Made by a program: the position numbers and the translations under genes. Below are positions 29,846 through 38,706 of a stretch of DNA of 64,000 nucleotides, one piece after another. The notes below the pieces were generated by a model that worked only from the letters and a program-made list of their open reading frames with translations, did no database searches and was not told the origin of the DNA. Each line of letters starts with the position of its first letter. The stretch's first letter is position 1. Source of the DNA: an uncultured Eubacteriales bacterium. Its GTDB lineage: Bacteria > Bacillota > Clostridia > Christensenellales > QALW01. The stretch covers positions 1-64,000 of the forward strand of contig URIR01000003.1 of assembly GCA_900547955.1 (NCBI GenBank). Reading direction: 5' to 3'.

Positions 29846-30469
29846 ATGAAATTAATCATGCTGGGGGCTCCCGGCGCCGGCAAGGGCACGCAGGCGTCTC
29901 TGCTGGCCGGGCTTTACAACATACCCCATATATCCACGGGAGATATCTTCCGGGACAATATAAAGAGAGGGACTCCTGTAGGCAGGGAGGTCAAATTGAT
30001 AATAGACGCAGGCGCGCTGGTTCCTGACGATTTAACCATCTGCCTTGTCAAGGAGCGCCTTTCGCAGGCGGACTGTGCCGGAGGCTATCTGCTGGACGGA
30101 TTTCCGCGCAATCTTTATCAGGCCGAGTCATTAGAGAGCATTAATCCTCCCGATGTGGCGGTGAACGTAGAGATAGACCAGGATATATTAGTGGACCGCC
30201 TGGCGGGCAGGAGAGCTTGCTCGGCCTGCGGAGGCACATATCACATTTCCTCCGTTCCCTCCGAGATATGTCCGGTTTGCGGCGAGACTCTTGCTGTACG
30301 GCCGGACGACGTTCCCGAGACTATTCGCAGGCGTCTGGAGATATATAACAGCCAGACCGCTCCCCTTATCGCCTTTTACAGGCAGCTGGGCAAGCTGCTG
30401 GACATAAACGGCAATCAGCCCATAGAAAAGGTATGCGGAGATATAGTGGAGGGATTGAGAAAGGAATAA
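29846..30469 (+). CDS. adk: Adenylate kinase
   Basis: Adk (207 residues) interconverts ATP, AMP and ADP. The P-loop GAPGAGKGT (8-16), the AMP-binding TGDIFRDNI and LDGFPRN are present. The lid carries four cysteines (125, 128, 142, 145; CSACGGTYH and CPVCGE), so it should bind zinc as in many Gram-positive enzymes. The lid loop is a little shorter than usual. Its stop overlaps the map start. Confidence 0.97.
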   Translation: MKLIMLGAPGAGKGTQASLLAGLYNIPHISTGDIFRDNIKRGTPVGREVKLIIDAGALVPDDLTICLVKERLSQADCAGGYLLDGFPRNLYQAESLESINPPDVAVNVEIDQDILVDRLAGRRACSACGGTYHISSVPSEICPVCGETLAVRPDDVPETIRRRLEIYNSQTAPLIAFYRQLGKLLDINGNQPIEKVCGDIVEGLRKE

Positions 30470-31227
30470 TGCTTTATATCAAGACTCTGAGCAATATTCG
30501 GGCGATGGCCGAGGGCGGCCGCCTGCTTTATGAAACGCTGGAGCTTTTAAAAAGCGAAATCCGCCCTGGAATAAGCACAAAAGACTTGAATAAATCGGCC
30601 GAATGTTATATAATAAAAAACGGCGCTGTTCCCGGATTTAAGGGATACGGCGGTTTCCCTGCGGGAGTATGCATATCTGTCAACGAGCAGGTTATACACG
30701 GGATACCCTCGGGACGCACGCTTAAGAGGGGGGATATAGTATCCCTGGACGCGGGCGTGTATTATAAGGGCTTTCATACCGACGCGGCCCGCACCTATGC
30801 CGTGGGCGAATGCTCAAATGAGGCGCAGGCGCTTATGGACGCGGCGGAGCAGTCCTTTTATCGGGGCTTTCAAAAGGCTCGGACAGGGAATCGCATTTCG
30901 GATATTTCCCACGCTGTGGAGGAATATATAAAGCCTTTGGGCTACGGTATAGTCCGGGATTTTACCGGGCATGGAGTGGGCTTTGAACTGCATGAGGACC
31001 CGGCGATACCCAATTACGGCAAACCGGGGCACGGACTGCGCATTCAGGAGGGCATGACCCTTGCTATTGAGCCTATGATAACGCTGGGAAGCGGGGACGT
31101 CAGGATTCTTTCGGACGGCTGGACTACAGTTACCCGCGACGGCTCCTGCGCGGCTCACTATGAAAATACCGTGGCCGTTGTGGACGGCGCGCCGGTAATT
31201 CTGACCGCTCCCGACGTTTCCATATAA
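30469..31227 (+). CDS. map: Methionine aminopeptidase, type I
   Basis: The enzyme removes the initiator methionine. I start it at the ATG at 30469, which overlaps the adk stop (TAATG) and gives 252 residues. The metal ligands are all present: Asp94 (SLDAGV), Asp105 (FHTDAARTY), His168 (TGHGVGFELHE), Glu201 (AIEPM) and Glu232 (HYENTV), with His78 for substrate. It is cytoplasmic and follows adk as in most Gram-positive spc clusters. Confidence 0.97.
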   Translation: MLYIKTLSNIRAMAEGGRLLYETLELLKSEIRPGISTKDLNKSAECYIIKNGAVPGFKGYGGFPAGVCISVNEQVIHGIPSGRTLKRGDIVSLDAGVYYKGFHTDAARTYAVGECSNEAQALMDAAEQSFYRGFQKARTGNRISDISHAVEEYIKPLGYGIVRDFTGHGVGFELHEDPAIPNYGKPGHGLRIQEGMTLAIEPMITLGSGDVRILSDGWTTVTRDGSCAAHYENTVAVVDGAPVILTAPDVSI

Positions 31228-31244
31228 GGCTTGCGGAGGTTGCT

Positions 31245-31538
31245 TTGAAGGAAGAGAATTTTCAGATTGGCCGGCTGGTGCGTTCCCGCCAGGGCCGCGA
31301 CGCCGGCAGGTATTTTGTAATAACCGGCCTGCCTGAAGAGAATTACGCATATATTTCGGACGGGGCCGTGCGCAGGCTAAGCGCGCCCAAAAAGAAGAAA
31401 TTAAAGCACCTGGAGCTTTGCCCGGAGGAAATACCGGCCGTAAGGGCCAAGCTGGAAGCAGGCAGCAAGGTTTTTGACAGCGAGCTGAAGAGCGCTATAG
31501 AAGCTCTGGGCTTTAATATCAAACAAAAACAGGAGTGA
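31245..31538 (+). CDS. KOW-domain RNA-binding protein
   Basis: The 97-residue product begins at a TTG (31245) with GGAGG six bases upstream. The KOW-like part [23 protein letters not shown] is followed by a basic [10 protein letters not shown] segment. Clostridial genomes often carry such an L14e-like protein between map and infA; a role in ribosome binding is assumed for the family but the function is not established. Position and sequence both support the call. Confidence 0.85.
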   Translation: MKEENFQIGRLVRSRQGRDAGRYFVITGLPEENYAYISDGAVRRLSAPKKKKLKHLELCPEEIPAVRAKLEAGSKVFDSELKSAIEALGFNIKQKQE

Positions 31539-31542
31539 GCCG

Positions 31543-31764
31543 ATGGCAAAGGAAGATGTAATGGAACTTGAGGGCGTAGTGGAGGAAACCATGCGCAACG
31601 CGGTATTTCAAGTAAGGCTGGAAAACGGGCACTGCATACAGGCCCATCTGGCTGGGAAGCTGCGCATGCATAATATACAGGTGCTGCCCGGAGACCATGT
31701 GACGGTGGAGATATCTCCCTACGACCTTACAAAGGGCCGTATCATATGGAGGAGCAAGGGCTGA
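31543..31764 (+). CDS. infA: Translation initiation factor IF-1
   Basis: IF-1 (73 residues) occupies the 30S A site in initiation. The OB-fold pattern [21 protein letters not shown] and [20 protein letters not shown] is conserved; [19 protein letters not shown] shows one or two less common residues (IQ for IL or VV). It follows the KOW gene by 4 bp. Confidence 0.97.
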   Translation: MAKEDVMELEGVVEETMRNAVFQVRLENGHCIQAHLAGKLRMHNIQVLPGDHVTVEISPYDLTKGRIIWRSKG

Positions 31765-31830
31765 GCGGAGATACCGCTTTATTAAACAGGCTGCCGCGTT
31801 TCGGGCAGGAATTTTAAGGAGGAAACAAAA

Positions 31831-31947
31831 ATGAAGGTAAGGCCAAGCGTTAAGCCAATGTGCGACAAATGCAAGATAATAAAGAGAAAAGGCAAGGTTA
31901 TGGTAATATGCCCTGCCGATAAGAGCCATAAGCAGAGACAGGGCTGA
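31831..31947 (+). CDS. rpmJ: 50S ribosomal protein L36
   Basis: The 38-residue protein [20 protein letters not shown]... ends SHKQRQG. It has the zinc ligands Cys11, Cys14, Cys27 and His33. AAGGAGG precedes the ATG. It is the last gene before a 1-kb gap in the cluster. Confidence 0.96.
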   Translation: MKVRPSVKPMCDKCKIIKRKGKVMVICPADKSHKQRQG

Positions 31948-32953
31948 AGAAGCTTTCCTGTTTGGGAAATTGCTGAGGGAATGCTCGTTTTAACGGCTTA
32001 AGGCGGATAAAACGGCCGGCGGTTTGGGTAGGCTGAGAGATTAGACTGCCGGACGGCAGGCTGAAGGATTAGGCCGCCGGGCGGCAGAGTCAACCCTTCC
32101 TATGGGTTTAAGCCCCGCCGTGCCCAATCGGGCGGGGCGGGATGAGCCAGGCAGAGTTAGGCGAGCGGGCCGGGCTGGGGACTGCGCTTAGGCGCAGGGC
32201 TTAAACGGCTCATACTTAGGCGGCCGCGCTTCTTCGCATGGCGGAAAAGCGTATGGCGCGCTGCTCGGGATTTTGCCTTAACGCGGCTTGGTTTGCCGGT
32301 GCGCGGCGGGTCTGAGCTTAAGCTTTGTTTTCGCCGCAGAAGGATAAAGCTGCGTTTTGCGCTCATGCTAGAGCGCCGGGCTGCCGCGGTCAGCGGATAT
32401 TCTGCGTTAAAGCGCTGCGCTGCGATATGGCAGGCCGAGGCTTTGAGTTAATACCCTTTGACGGCTCCGATGAGGCGAAGCATGGGTTTTGGCTAAAGGG
32501 CTTTGTTGACGCCGATACGGCGGGGTTTGCGCTTTGAGCAAAAGGTTTTGCCGGTCACGGCATGGCGAGGCCCTGCGTTTTGAGTTAATACGCAGCGTTT
32601 TGCGGCTTTGGCGCCGGCGCGCAGGTGCTGAATGAGCGCGGTTGATATGCGTTGAAGCGCCGGATTTAAGTCGTATTTCGGATTGCAGGCGCTTATACGG
32701 GCACTTGTTCTAAGCGTGCCGCAGGGATACGAGCGGTTTAACGAGCTGAGCAAAACCAAGAGCGCCGTTTCGGAATAATGGGCGCTTAAGGCTTGAGCCG
32801 GCAGGAGCGGCCGGCTGGGGTAAAAGGCAGGAAAATTCCCCGGAAACAGAAAATCAGGTCCCCCGCGGGCGCGGCTGAGCGGGTATAATTACCCCTTGCC
32901 CGCATAGGGATTTTATATATTTTTCTTAAAAAATTTACGGAGGTGGAACCTAA
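31948..32953. other. Non-coding 1-kb spacer within the ribosomal cluster
   Basis: No gene is convincing here. The spacer contains two 28-bp tandem units (32030-32057 and 32058-32085, each AGGCTGA...GGAC/GGGCGGC), a hairpin GCCCCGCC / GGCGGGGC (32112-32119/32131-32138), and two related stretches ending in GAGTTAATA about 130 bases apart (near 32441 and 32581). TATAAT at 32884-32889 lacks a -35 element. In most relatives rpsM follows rpmJ within a few dozen bases. Confidence 0.55.
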
Positions 32954-33325
32954 ATGGCACGTATTGCCGGAATAGATCTTCCCAGAGAAAAGCGTATAGA
33001 AGTGGGAATCAGAAGCATTTATGGCATAGGTCCTGCTCGTTCTAAGGAGATTCTCGCCGCGACAGGGGTTAATCCTGATACGCGCGTGCGCGACCTTACC
33101 GACGACGAGGTAAACAGGCTCAGAGACTATATAGACAAGAATATCAAGGTGGAGGGCGACCTTCGCCGCGAGGTATCTCTTAATATCAAGCGGCTTATTG
33201 AGATAGGCTGCTACCGCGGTATTCGTCACCGCAAGGGCCTGCCCGTGCGCGGACAGAGCACCAAGCAGAACGCGCGCACCCGCAAAGGTCCCAAGAAGAT
33301 TGTTGCGGGCAAGAAGAAAAAGTAA
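32954..33325 (+). CDS. rpsM: 30S ribosomal protein S13
   Basis: S13 (123 residues) lies in the 30S head and contacts tRNA and S19. [26 protein letters not shown] and the [26 protein letters not shown] tail are typical. GGAGGTGG precedes the start. It opens the alpha-operon part of the cluster. Confidence 0.98.
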   Translation: MARIAGIDLPREKRIEVGIRSIYGIGPARSKEILAATGVNPDTRVRDLTDDEVNRLRDYIDKNIKVEGDLRREVSLNIKRLIEIGCYRGIRHRKGLPVRGQSTKQNARTRKGPKKIVAGKKKK

Positions 33326-33341
33326 GGGGAGGTTTGAATAA

Positions 33342-33743
33342 ATGGCAAAGCCTACTAATATTAAGAGAGGCGTGCGCCGCCGCGTTGAAAAAAAGAATAT
33401 CGAGCGGGGTGCGGCTCATATCTGCTCGTCCTTTAATAATACTATAGTAACTATAACTGATACTGCCGGAAACGCCATAAGCTGGGCGAGCGCAGGAGGC
33501 CTGGGCTTCCGCGGCTCCAAGAAGAGCACTCCCTTCGCTGCGCAGATGGCGTCCGAGACGGCTGCTAAAGCGGCTATGGAGCATGGGCTCAGAACAGTAG
33601 AGGTATATGTTAAGGGCCCCGGTTCGGGACGCGAGGCCGCAATAAGAGCGCTGCAGGCTGCAGGACTGGAAATCAGCATGATTAAGGATGTCACACCCAT
33701 CCCCCATAACGGCTGCCGTCCTCCCAAGCGCAGAAGAGTATAA
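33342..33743 (+). CDS. rpsK: 30S ribosomal protein S11
   Basis: S11 (133 residues) forms the platform and shapes the mRNA exit. [44 protein letters not shown] segment and [15 protein letters not shown] identify it. It is 16 bp after rpsM. Confidence 0.98.
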   Translation: MAKPTNIKRGVRRRVEKKNIERGAAHICSSFNNTIVTITDTAGNAISWASAGGLGFRGSKKSTPFAAQMASETAAKAAMEHGLRTVEVYVKGPGSGREAAIRALQAAGLEISMIKDVTPIPHNGCRPPKRRRV

Positions 33744-33763
33744 AGGATAGGAGGATATTAAAT

Positions 33764-34390
33764 ATGGCTAGATATACAGACGCTGTCTGCCGTCAGTGCC
33801 GCAGAGAAAATCAAAAGCTGTTTCTGAAGGGCAGCCGCTGCTATAGTGAAAAATGCCCCGTTACAAAGCGCGGGACCATACCCGGCCAGCACGGCGCGGG
33901 CCGCCGCGGCAAGGTAGGAGAATACGGCCTCCAGCTCCGTGAGAAGCAGAAGGCTAAGAGAACCTACGGGGTGCTGGAGAGGCAGTTCCGCAAATATTTT
34001 GAGATGGCCGAGCACACCAAGGGAGTTACGGGTGAAAATATGCTGGCGCTGCTTGAATGCAGGTTGGATAACGTAGTTTATCGTCTGGGCTTCGGCGTAT
34101 CCCGTCCTCAGGCCCGCCAGGTGGTCAATCACGGCCACATTTTGGTGAACGGCAAGCGTGTGGACATTCCCTCCTATATAGTTAAGGCGGGAGACGTTAT
34201 AAGCATATGTCCCAAGAGCGCCGAAAAGGAGCAGTTTAAGGTGCTGCGTGAGGGTACGGGCAGGCTTATCCCTCAATGGCTGAGCCTGGACAGCGCCAAT
34301 CTTACCGGTACGGTGGTCAGCATACCCAAGCGCGAGGAGATAGACCTCCAGATTGCCGAACACCTTATTGTCGAGCTGTACTCTAAATAA
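33764..34390 (+). CDS. rpsD: 30S ribosomal protein S4
   Basis: S4 (208 residues) is a primary 16S binder and, in B. subtilis, controls its own synthesis. The zinc-type N-terminus has CRQCRRE and a later C/C pair ([11 protein letters not shown]). The S4 RNA-binding domain is [26 protein letters not shown]. Unlike B. subtilis, it lies inside the alpha operon. Confidence 0.98.
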   Translation: MARYTDAVCRQCRRENQKLFLKGSRCYSEKCPVTKRGTIPGQHGAGRRGKVGEYGLQLREKQKAKRTYGVLERQFRKYFEMAEHTKGVTGENMLALLECRLDNVVYRLGFGVSRPQARQVVNHGHILVNGKRVDIPSYIVKAGDVISICPKSAEKEQFKVLREGTGRLIPQWLSLDSANLTGTVVSIPKREEIDLQIAEHLIVELYSK

Positions 34391-34434
34391 TGAGGCATTG
34401 CCCTCATCGACCATAAAGGAGGGTTCCGTAAAAA

Positions 34435-35382
34435 ATGATAGAAATAGAAAAGCCCATGATAGAATGCAGACAGCTCAGCCCGGACAACCGCTATGCGCAG
34501 ATTGTAGTAGAGCCCCTGCAGAGAGGCTTTGGCAATACCATAGGCAACTCTCTTCGCCGTATTTTGCTGTCCTCTCTGCCCGGCGTTGCCGTAACCAGCG
34601 TGCGGATAGACGGAGTGCTGCATGAATTTTCCACGATAGAAGGCGTTTCGGAGGACGTTACCGAAATAGTGCTCAATATCAAGGGGATTTCAGCGAAAAT
34701 GCATTCGGATACGCCTGTGACGGCCAGCATACGCGCAAAAGGGCCCTGCGAGGTTACCGCCGGAAGCATAACGGGGGATTCCAGCCTTGAGATTATCAAT
34801 ACCGACCATCATATCGCCACGCTGAGCGAAGGGGCGACTCTCAATATGGATTTGGTCTTTGCCAAGGGCATAGGCTATGTGGGAGCGGATAAGAACAAGA
34901 CGGAGGATATGACCATAGATACCATAGCGGTGGATTCCATATATACTCCTATAACCAAGGTGAATTATTCTGTGGAGCCCGCGCGCGTGGGCCGCAGCTC
35001 TGATTACGACAGGCTGGTTCTGGACGTTTGGACTAACGGCTCCATTAATCCTAAAGAGGCGGTCAGCCTGGCTGCCAAGATATTGAACGATTATCTGGCG
35101 CTGTTTATCAATCTGGTAGACAACGTAGGCGGCCTGGAGATGATGGTGGAAAAGGAAGAGGAGAAGAAAACCAAGGTTCTGGAAATGACCATAGACGAGC
35201 TGGATTTATCCGTGCGTTCCTATAACTGCCTTAAGCGCGCCGGTATAAACACCGTAGACGAGCTTATACAGCGGGACGAGGTGGATATGATGAAGGTGCG
35301 CAACCTGGGCAGAAAGTCCCTTGAAGAGGTGCGCCAGAGGCTTGCTTCCTTAGGCCTGTCCCTGAAAAAAGGCGACGAATAA
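34435..35382 (+). CDS. rpoA: RNA polymerase alpha subunit
   Basis: RpoA (315 residues) starts RNA polymerase assembly. The N-terminal dimerisation domain has [26 protein letters not shown] sequence (here [20 protein letters not shown]), and the C-terminal domain ([22 protein letters not shown]...[14 protein letters not shown]) binds UP elements and activators. AAGGAGGG precedes the ATG. Confidence 0.98.
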   Translation: MIEIEKPMIECRQLSPDNRYAQIVVEPLQRGFGNTIGNSLRRILLSSLPGVAVTSVRIDGVLHEFSTIEGVSEDVTEIVLNIKGISAKMHSDTPVTASIRAKGPCEVTAGSITGDSSLEIINTDHHIATLSEGATLNMDLVFAKGIGYVGADKNKTEDMTIDTIAVDSIYTPITKVNYSVEPARVGRSSDYDRLVLDVWTNGSINPKEAVSLAAKILNDYLALFINLVDNVGGLEMMVEKEEEKKTKVLEMTIDELDLSVRSYNCLKRAGINTVDELIQRDEVDMMKVRNLGRKSLEEVRQRLASLGLSLKKGDE

Positions 35383-35391
35383 TAGAAACGG

Positions 35392-35426
35392 GCTCGCCGT
35401 CTTGCCGGCACAAGGCGGCAGCGAGC
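35392..35426 (+). promoter_or_regulatory. Hairpin between rpoA and rplQ
   Basis: GCTCGCCGTCTTGCC pairs with GGCGGCAGCGAGC with small mismatches, and no T-run follows. It may protect the rpoA mRNA end or lower read-through into rplQ. Confidence 0.4.
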
Positions 35427-35466
35427 ATTATGAATATGCAATTATGCCGGAGAAAAGGAGCAGAAA

Positions 35467-35979
35467 ATGCCTGGTAACAGAAAGCTTAACCGTCCCAGCG
35501 ACCAGAGGAACGCAGTACTTCGCGGACTGTGTACCGCTCTTATCGCTAATGGACGCATAGAGACCACCGAGGCCCGCGCCAAGGAGGTTCGTAAAATAAC
35601 CGAGAAGCTGATAACCCTTGCTATGCGCGATTATGCCGGCGAGGTAGAAGTGACTAAGCAGGTGCGCAACGAGAAGAAGCAGCTTGTGGACGAGACCTTT
35701 AAGACGGATACGCCTGCCAAGCTGCATGCCCGCCGTCAGCTTATGGCATATCTTTATAATGTGCCAGAAAAGAGGATGGAAGGGGAGAGCAAGCTGCTTT
35801 ACAAGCAGAGGCTCAAGGAAGTCAATAATCCCGTTGTGGAGAAGCTTTTCCGTGAGCTGGCGCCTAAATATGCGCAGCGCAAGGAAGAGAAGGGCACGGG
35901 CGGCGGTTATACCCGCATAATTAAAAAAGGTCCTCGCCGCGGCGACGCGGCCGAGATGGTCATTCTCGAGCTTATTTAA
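35467..35979 (+). CDS. rplQ: 50S ribosomal protein L17
   Basis: L17 (170 residues) lies near the tunnel exit. [26 protein letters not shown] is the typical start. A basic insertion (about 55-105, [20 protein letters not shown]...) makes it longer than the 120-residue form, as in several clostridia. It ends the ribosomal cluster; a large cloverleaf element follows 38 bp later. Confidence 0.97.
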   Translation: MPGNRKLNRPSDQRNAVLRGLCTALIANGRIETTEARAKEVRKITEKLITLAMRDYAGEVEVTKQVRNEKKQLVDETFKTDTPAKLHARRQLMAYLYNVPEKRMEGESKLLYKQRLKEVNNPVVEKLFRELAPKYAQRKEEKGTGGGYTRIIKKGPRRGDAAEMVILELI

Positions 35980-36017
35980 GTAGTAAATAATTATACGCTG
36001 TTTCCCGGGCATCTGCT

Positions 36018-36219
36018 TTTAGGAGCGCCTAAGCAGTTAAAGGGCCAGGGGGGCGGCGCGCCGCCCGGCCGAGCCAAAGGCTCGGCCGGGCCAGGCGGCC
36101 CGCATAATCCGGGGGCTTTTAGCCCCCGGATTATGCGGGCCGCCTGCTTTTGGCGCCCGTAAGGGCGCCAAAAGGGCGCGCCGCCCCCCTGGCCCTTTAA
36201 CTGCTTAGGCGCTCCTAAA
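36018..36219. repeat. Cloverleaf palindromic element 3 (43-bp perfect outer stem)
   Basis: The outer arms 36018-36060 and 36177-36219 are perfectly complementary over 43 bp (AGGAGCGCCTAAGCAG near the outside). Inside are three perfect hairpins: 12 bp (36064-36075/36079-36090, loop AAA), 25 bp (36093-36117/36121-36145, loop TTT) and 12 bp (36147-36158/36163-36174, loop GTAA). It lies in the convergent space between rplQ and the Xre remnant. No T-run is seen at either end. Confidence 0.9.
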
Positions 36220-36238
36220 TTTATTTATCAGAATTTAT

Positions 36239-36540
36239 CTATACCCAAAAGAAGCCGGACTGCATGCTGCAGATCTGGCTTTTTCCTGTATTGGGATATA
36301 ATTTGCGCTTCCTCTTTTGAAAGCTCTGTCTCCAAAAACGCGTTCCCATATCAGGACGAATATCCAGCAGTTCATTTGGATTCACTTTAAGAACGTTGCA
36401 GATAGAAGCGAGAATGTCTACGTCGGGGCGGTTAAGGCCCTGCTCCCAGTTGGATACGCGCGCATTGCTCACACTAATAAGCTTGGCAAATTTGATACCG
36501 TTGCGTATAAAGCGGGCATATTTCCGGCGGTATTTAAAAA
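36239..36540 (-). pseudogene. Xre-family regulator remnant, frameshifted
   Basis: The minus strand reads AKLISVSNARVSNWEQGLNRPDVDILASICNVLKVNPNELLDI in pieces, a helix-turn-helix of the Xre type. After LLDIR the reading frame is lost, and the expected C-terminal end (ELSKEEAQIISQYRKKPDLQ, then HAVRLLLGI) continues in another frame to about 36230. The N-terminal helix is also degenerate. A DNA-binding repressor gene has decayed here. Confidence 0.65.
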
Positions 36541-36622
36541 ATGCTTGATGGCCGGCGCACGATATATTCGGAGCAGTATAAGGCAATTTGCCAGGCGCTG
36601 GGGGTGGGGCTGAAACATTTTT
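36541..36622 (+). pseudogene. Fragment of a second helix-turn-helix regulator
   Basis: The plus strand codes MLDGRRTIYSEQYKAICQALGVGLKHF before TAA. This looks like the last turn of an Xre/Cro domain (NGRRTIYSEQYKAICQALGV). It abuts the minus-strand remnant head to head, so two regulator fragments have been joined. Confidence 0.4.
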
Positions 36623-36641
36623 AAATATTAAATTGGCATAG

Positions 36642-38072
36642 CCGGCTTCAAAAAGCAAGCAAACGGATAAAGAATTTCTTGATGAGGATTACAGAGCCAG
36701 GGCGACCTTGTCTCTGCCCGCAGCCAAGGAGAAACTGGCGAGCGACATAATGTTTGTATATCCACAAGCGCGGATGTAGAGGAGGTGATGGTTGAAATGC
36801 TTTTTAATCTTAAGGCGCACGCTGAAAATTCGCAGGCCAGCGTTAAGGTCGGCGTCGTTATATTTAATAAGCAGGCTAACGTAACCTGTGTCCTTACCGA
36901 TATTCAGACGGGCTATGAGGATATTTTAGAGGGCATCAGGACGGATATAAGCAGCGGCACCAATACTCATGCCGGTATCTTAGCGGGCAAAAAAATGCTG
37001 GATGAGGATTGCGCGGTGCCGGCCAGGCGAAAATATCTGATTTTTATAAGCGATGCGATAACATATATATAACGAAGAGCCTGCTGCTATTCCATCGCAG
37101 TTTGCGGAAAACGCCGTATTTGCTGGTCCGGACGCATGGGCTAATAAATATCAGAATAATAATCCTCCAAGCGACTGTAATGAATTTTTGACTTCCGTCG
37201 GCGTTCAGATTGAGGCGGATGGAGATACCTTTGAAGCAAACTACGGAGCAAAGGAGCCGTTTATCCCCTATTCAGAACGCAGCGGGCATGCTATGACGGT
37301 AGCTAAGGCGCTGTATAATACGGCCATGGCTTATAAAAGCGCCCAGGATGCGGGATATACCTGCTATGCCATAACAGCTTCCGCGTCGGCAGCCGCCTCC
37401 GAGCAATATTCATGGGGCCCTTCCTTTATGAATTATCTGGCTCAGGGAGAGAAGGTATCCTTTGACGGAATATACAATGAGGCAATATATCTTTTGGATG
37501 CGGGCAGCAGGGTTATTGACGTAATAGGCAGCGGGTAAGGCCAGTATAGGGACGGAGAGCTTATTGATAAGGGATATAATTTTGTAAACAGTCCGGAGAC
37601 GCTGGAATTGAAGGTAGGGGAAGATAAATACGCGCTGACCCGGCTGGAGAATAAGGTATATGCCTTTGGAGAGGAGAACGGACAAAATCAATATCCCTTC
37701 ATACTGCGTTATTATCCCGAGGGGACTGCCTCAGAGCCGCGCGAGCATTTAGTTTGGGAAATTAACGCGCCGGTGGATATAACCAGACGGGCGAGCCTTA
37801 CATATACTGTGGAGCTTGCCGACCCGCAGTCTGAGGCAGGGCTGTACACGCAGCTTTATACCAATGAGGAGGCAATTATATATCCTGTGGATACATGCGG
37901 CAGCGAAGGCGAGGGAGAATATTTTGAAAGACTTGCGGCAGCTTACAGAATTTTGCCTATGGAGGAGGAGCACCCGACGGGAGACGCCGGAGTTCTTCTG
38001 CTATGCTGCATATTGGGCGTATGCGTCTCAGCCGTAATTTTGCTTAAAGTCTTAAAGGTCAGAAACGAATAG
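36642..38072 (+). pseudogene. VWA-domain surface protein with frameshifts and a stop
   Basis: Three frames must be joined to read one protein. DKEFLDEDYRARATL...ASDIMFVY is in one frame; STSADVEEVMVEML through KYLIFISDAITYI is in another (to 37072); YNEEPAAIPSQFAENAVFAG to the end is again in the first. An in-frame TAA lies at 37536-37538. The second shift falls in an ATATATATA run at about 37062-37071, where slippage is likely. The MIDAS motif (DxSxS) is broken at the first shift. The C-terminus has HPTGDAGVLLLCC, a sortase-like or membrane anchor. The intact ancestor was probably a surface von Willebrand factor A protein. Confidence 0.75.
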
Positions 38073-38170
38073 AGGCCGGGGAGCAATTAGAAAACATTTA
38101 GTGCAGGAAAAACTCCTGGTCAGGGCGGGCCGCACGGCTATACTCCTGGATAAAGGCTGACGCTGCCAGA

Positions 38171-38211
38171 ATAATGGACCGTCCATAATAGGATGGTCCA
38201 TTATTTTTTTT
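38171..38211 (+). terminator. Rho-independent terminator
   Basis: AATGGACCGTCC / GGATGGTCCATT forms a 12-bp stem with one mismatch, followed by ATTTTTTTT. It ends the decayed VWA gene and insulates dnaA. Confidence 0.8.
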
Positions 38212-38366
38212 GCGCCGGCGGAACCGTTCCGAGAGACTGATGAAATTGTACTGAGCTGGAAAAAGAGAAGAAAAGGGAAGCGGAACGTGAGAAAAATTTG
38301 TCTAGTATATGAACAATTATAAGCATACTATATTTGGATATAACCATTTATTCCCTGTAAAAACCT

Positions 38367-38646
38367 GTGTAAAAAATCGTGAAAAGCAATAAAATTTAAA
38401 AAAAATCAGAAAAAAACGCAAAAATCTATTGCTTATCCACAGGTTTTTTGGTATCATTTATATTGCCGTCAGCGATTAGAGTAGCGCGGCGGCGATTTAT
38501 AGTTCGGAGCTTAAAATGCTTTAAAAATATGCAAATCGCCCTTATATGGGCGTTTTTAGCCATTTAGGCCAATGAATAAATCTAGGGATTGTGCCTTATT
38601 TTAATAGGTCATACACCATATAGAGTTATCAACAGCCTGTGGAAAA
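38367..38646. promoter_or_regulatory. Cluster of DnaA-box-like sites upstream of dnaA
   Basis: One perfect box TTATCCACA is at 38433-38441 and near matches are TTATCAACA (38626-38634), TGTGGAAAA (38638-38646, reverse) and TGTGTAAAA (38367-38375, reverse). AT-rich tracts (38385-38430) lie between. The set suits autoregulation of dnaA and could be an origin, but gene orientation in the region speaks against an origin here. Confidence 0.5.
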
Positions 38647-38706
38647 GTTTTGGACTATAAATTGTACTTTTTACTCGGTTAATATTTTTCTGGGGGTTGT
38701 TGAAGC

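Noticed and set aside
32493..32759. Small open frames in the rpmJ-rpsM gap
   Set aside because: Composition is GC-skewed and repeat-derived, with no start signals or homologous pattern.
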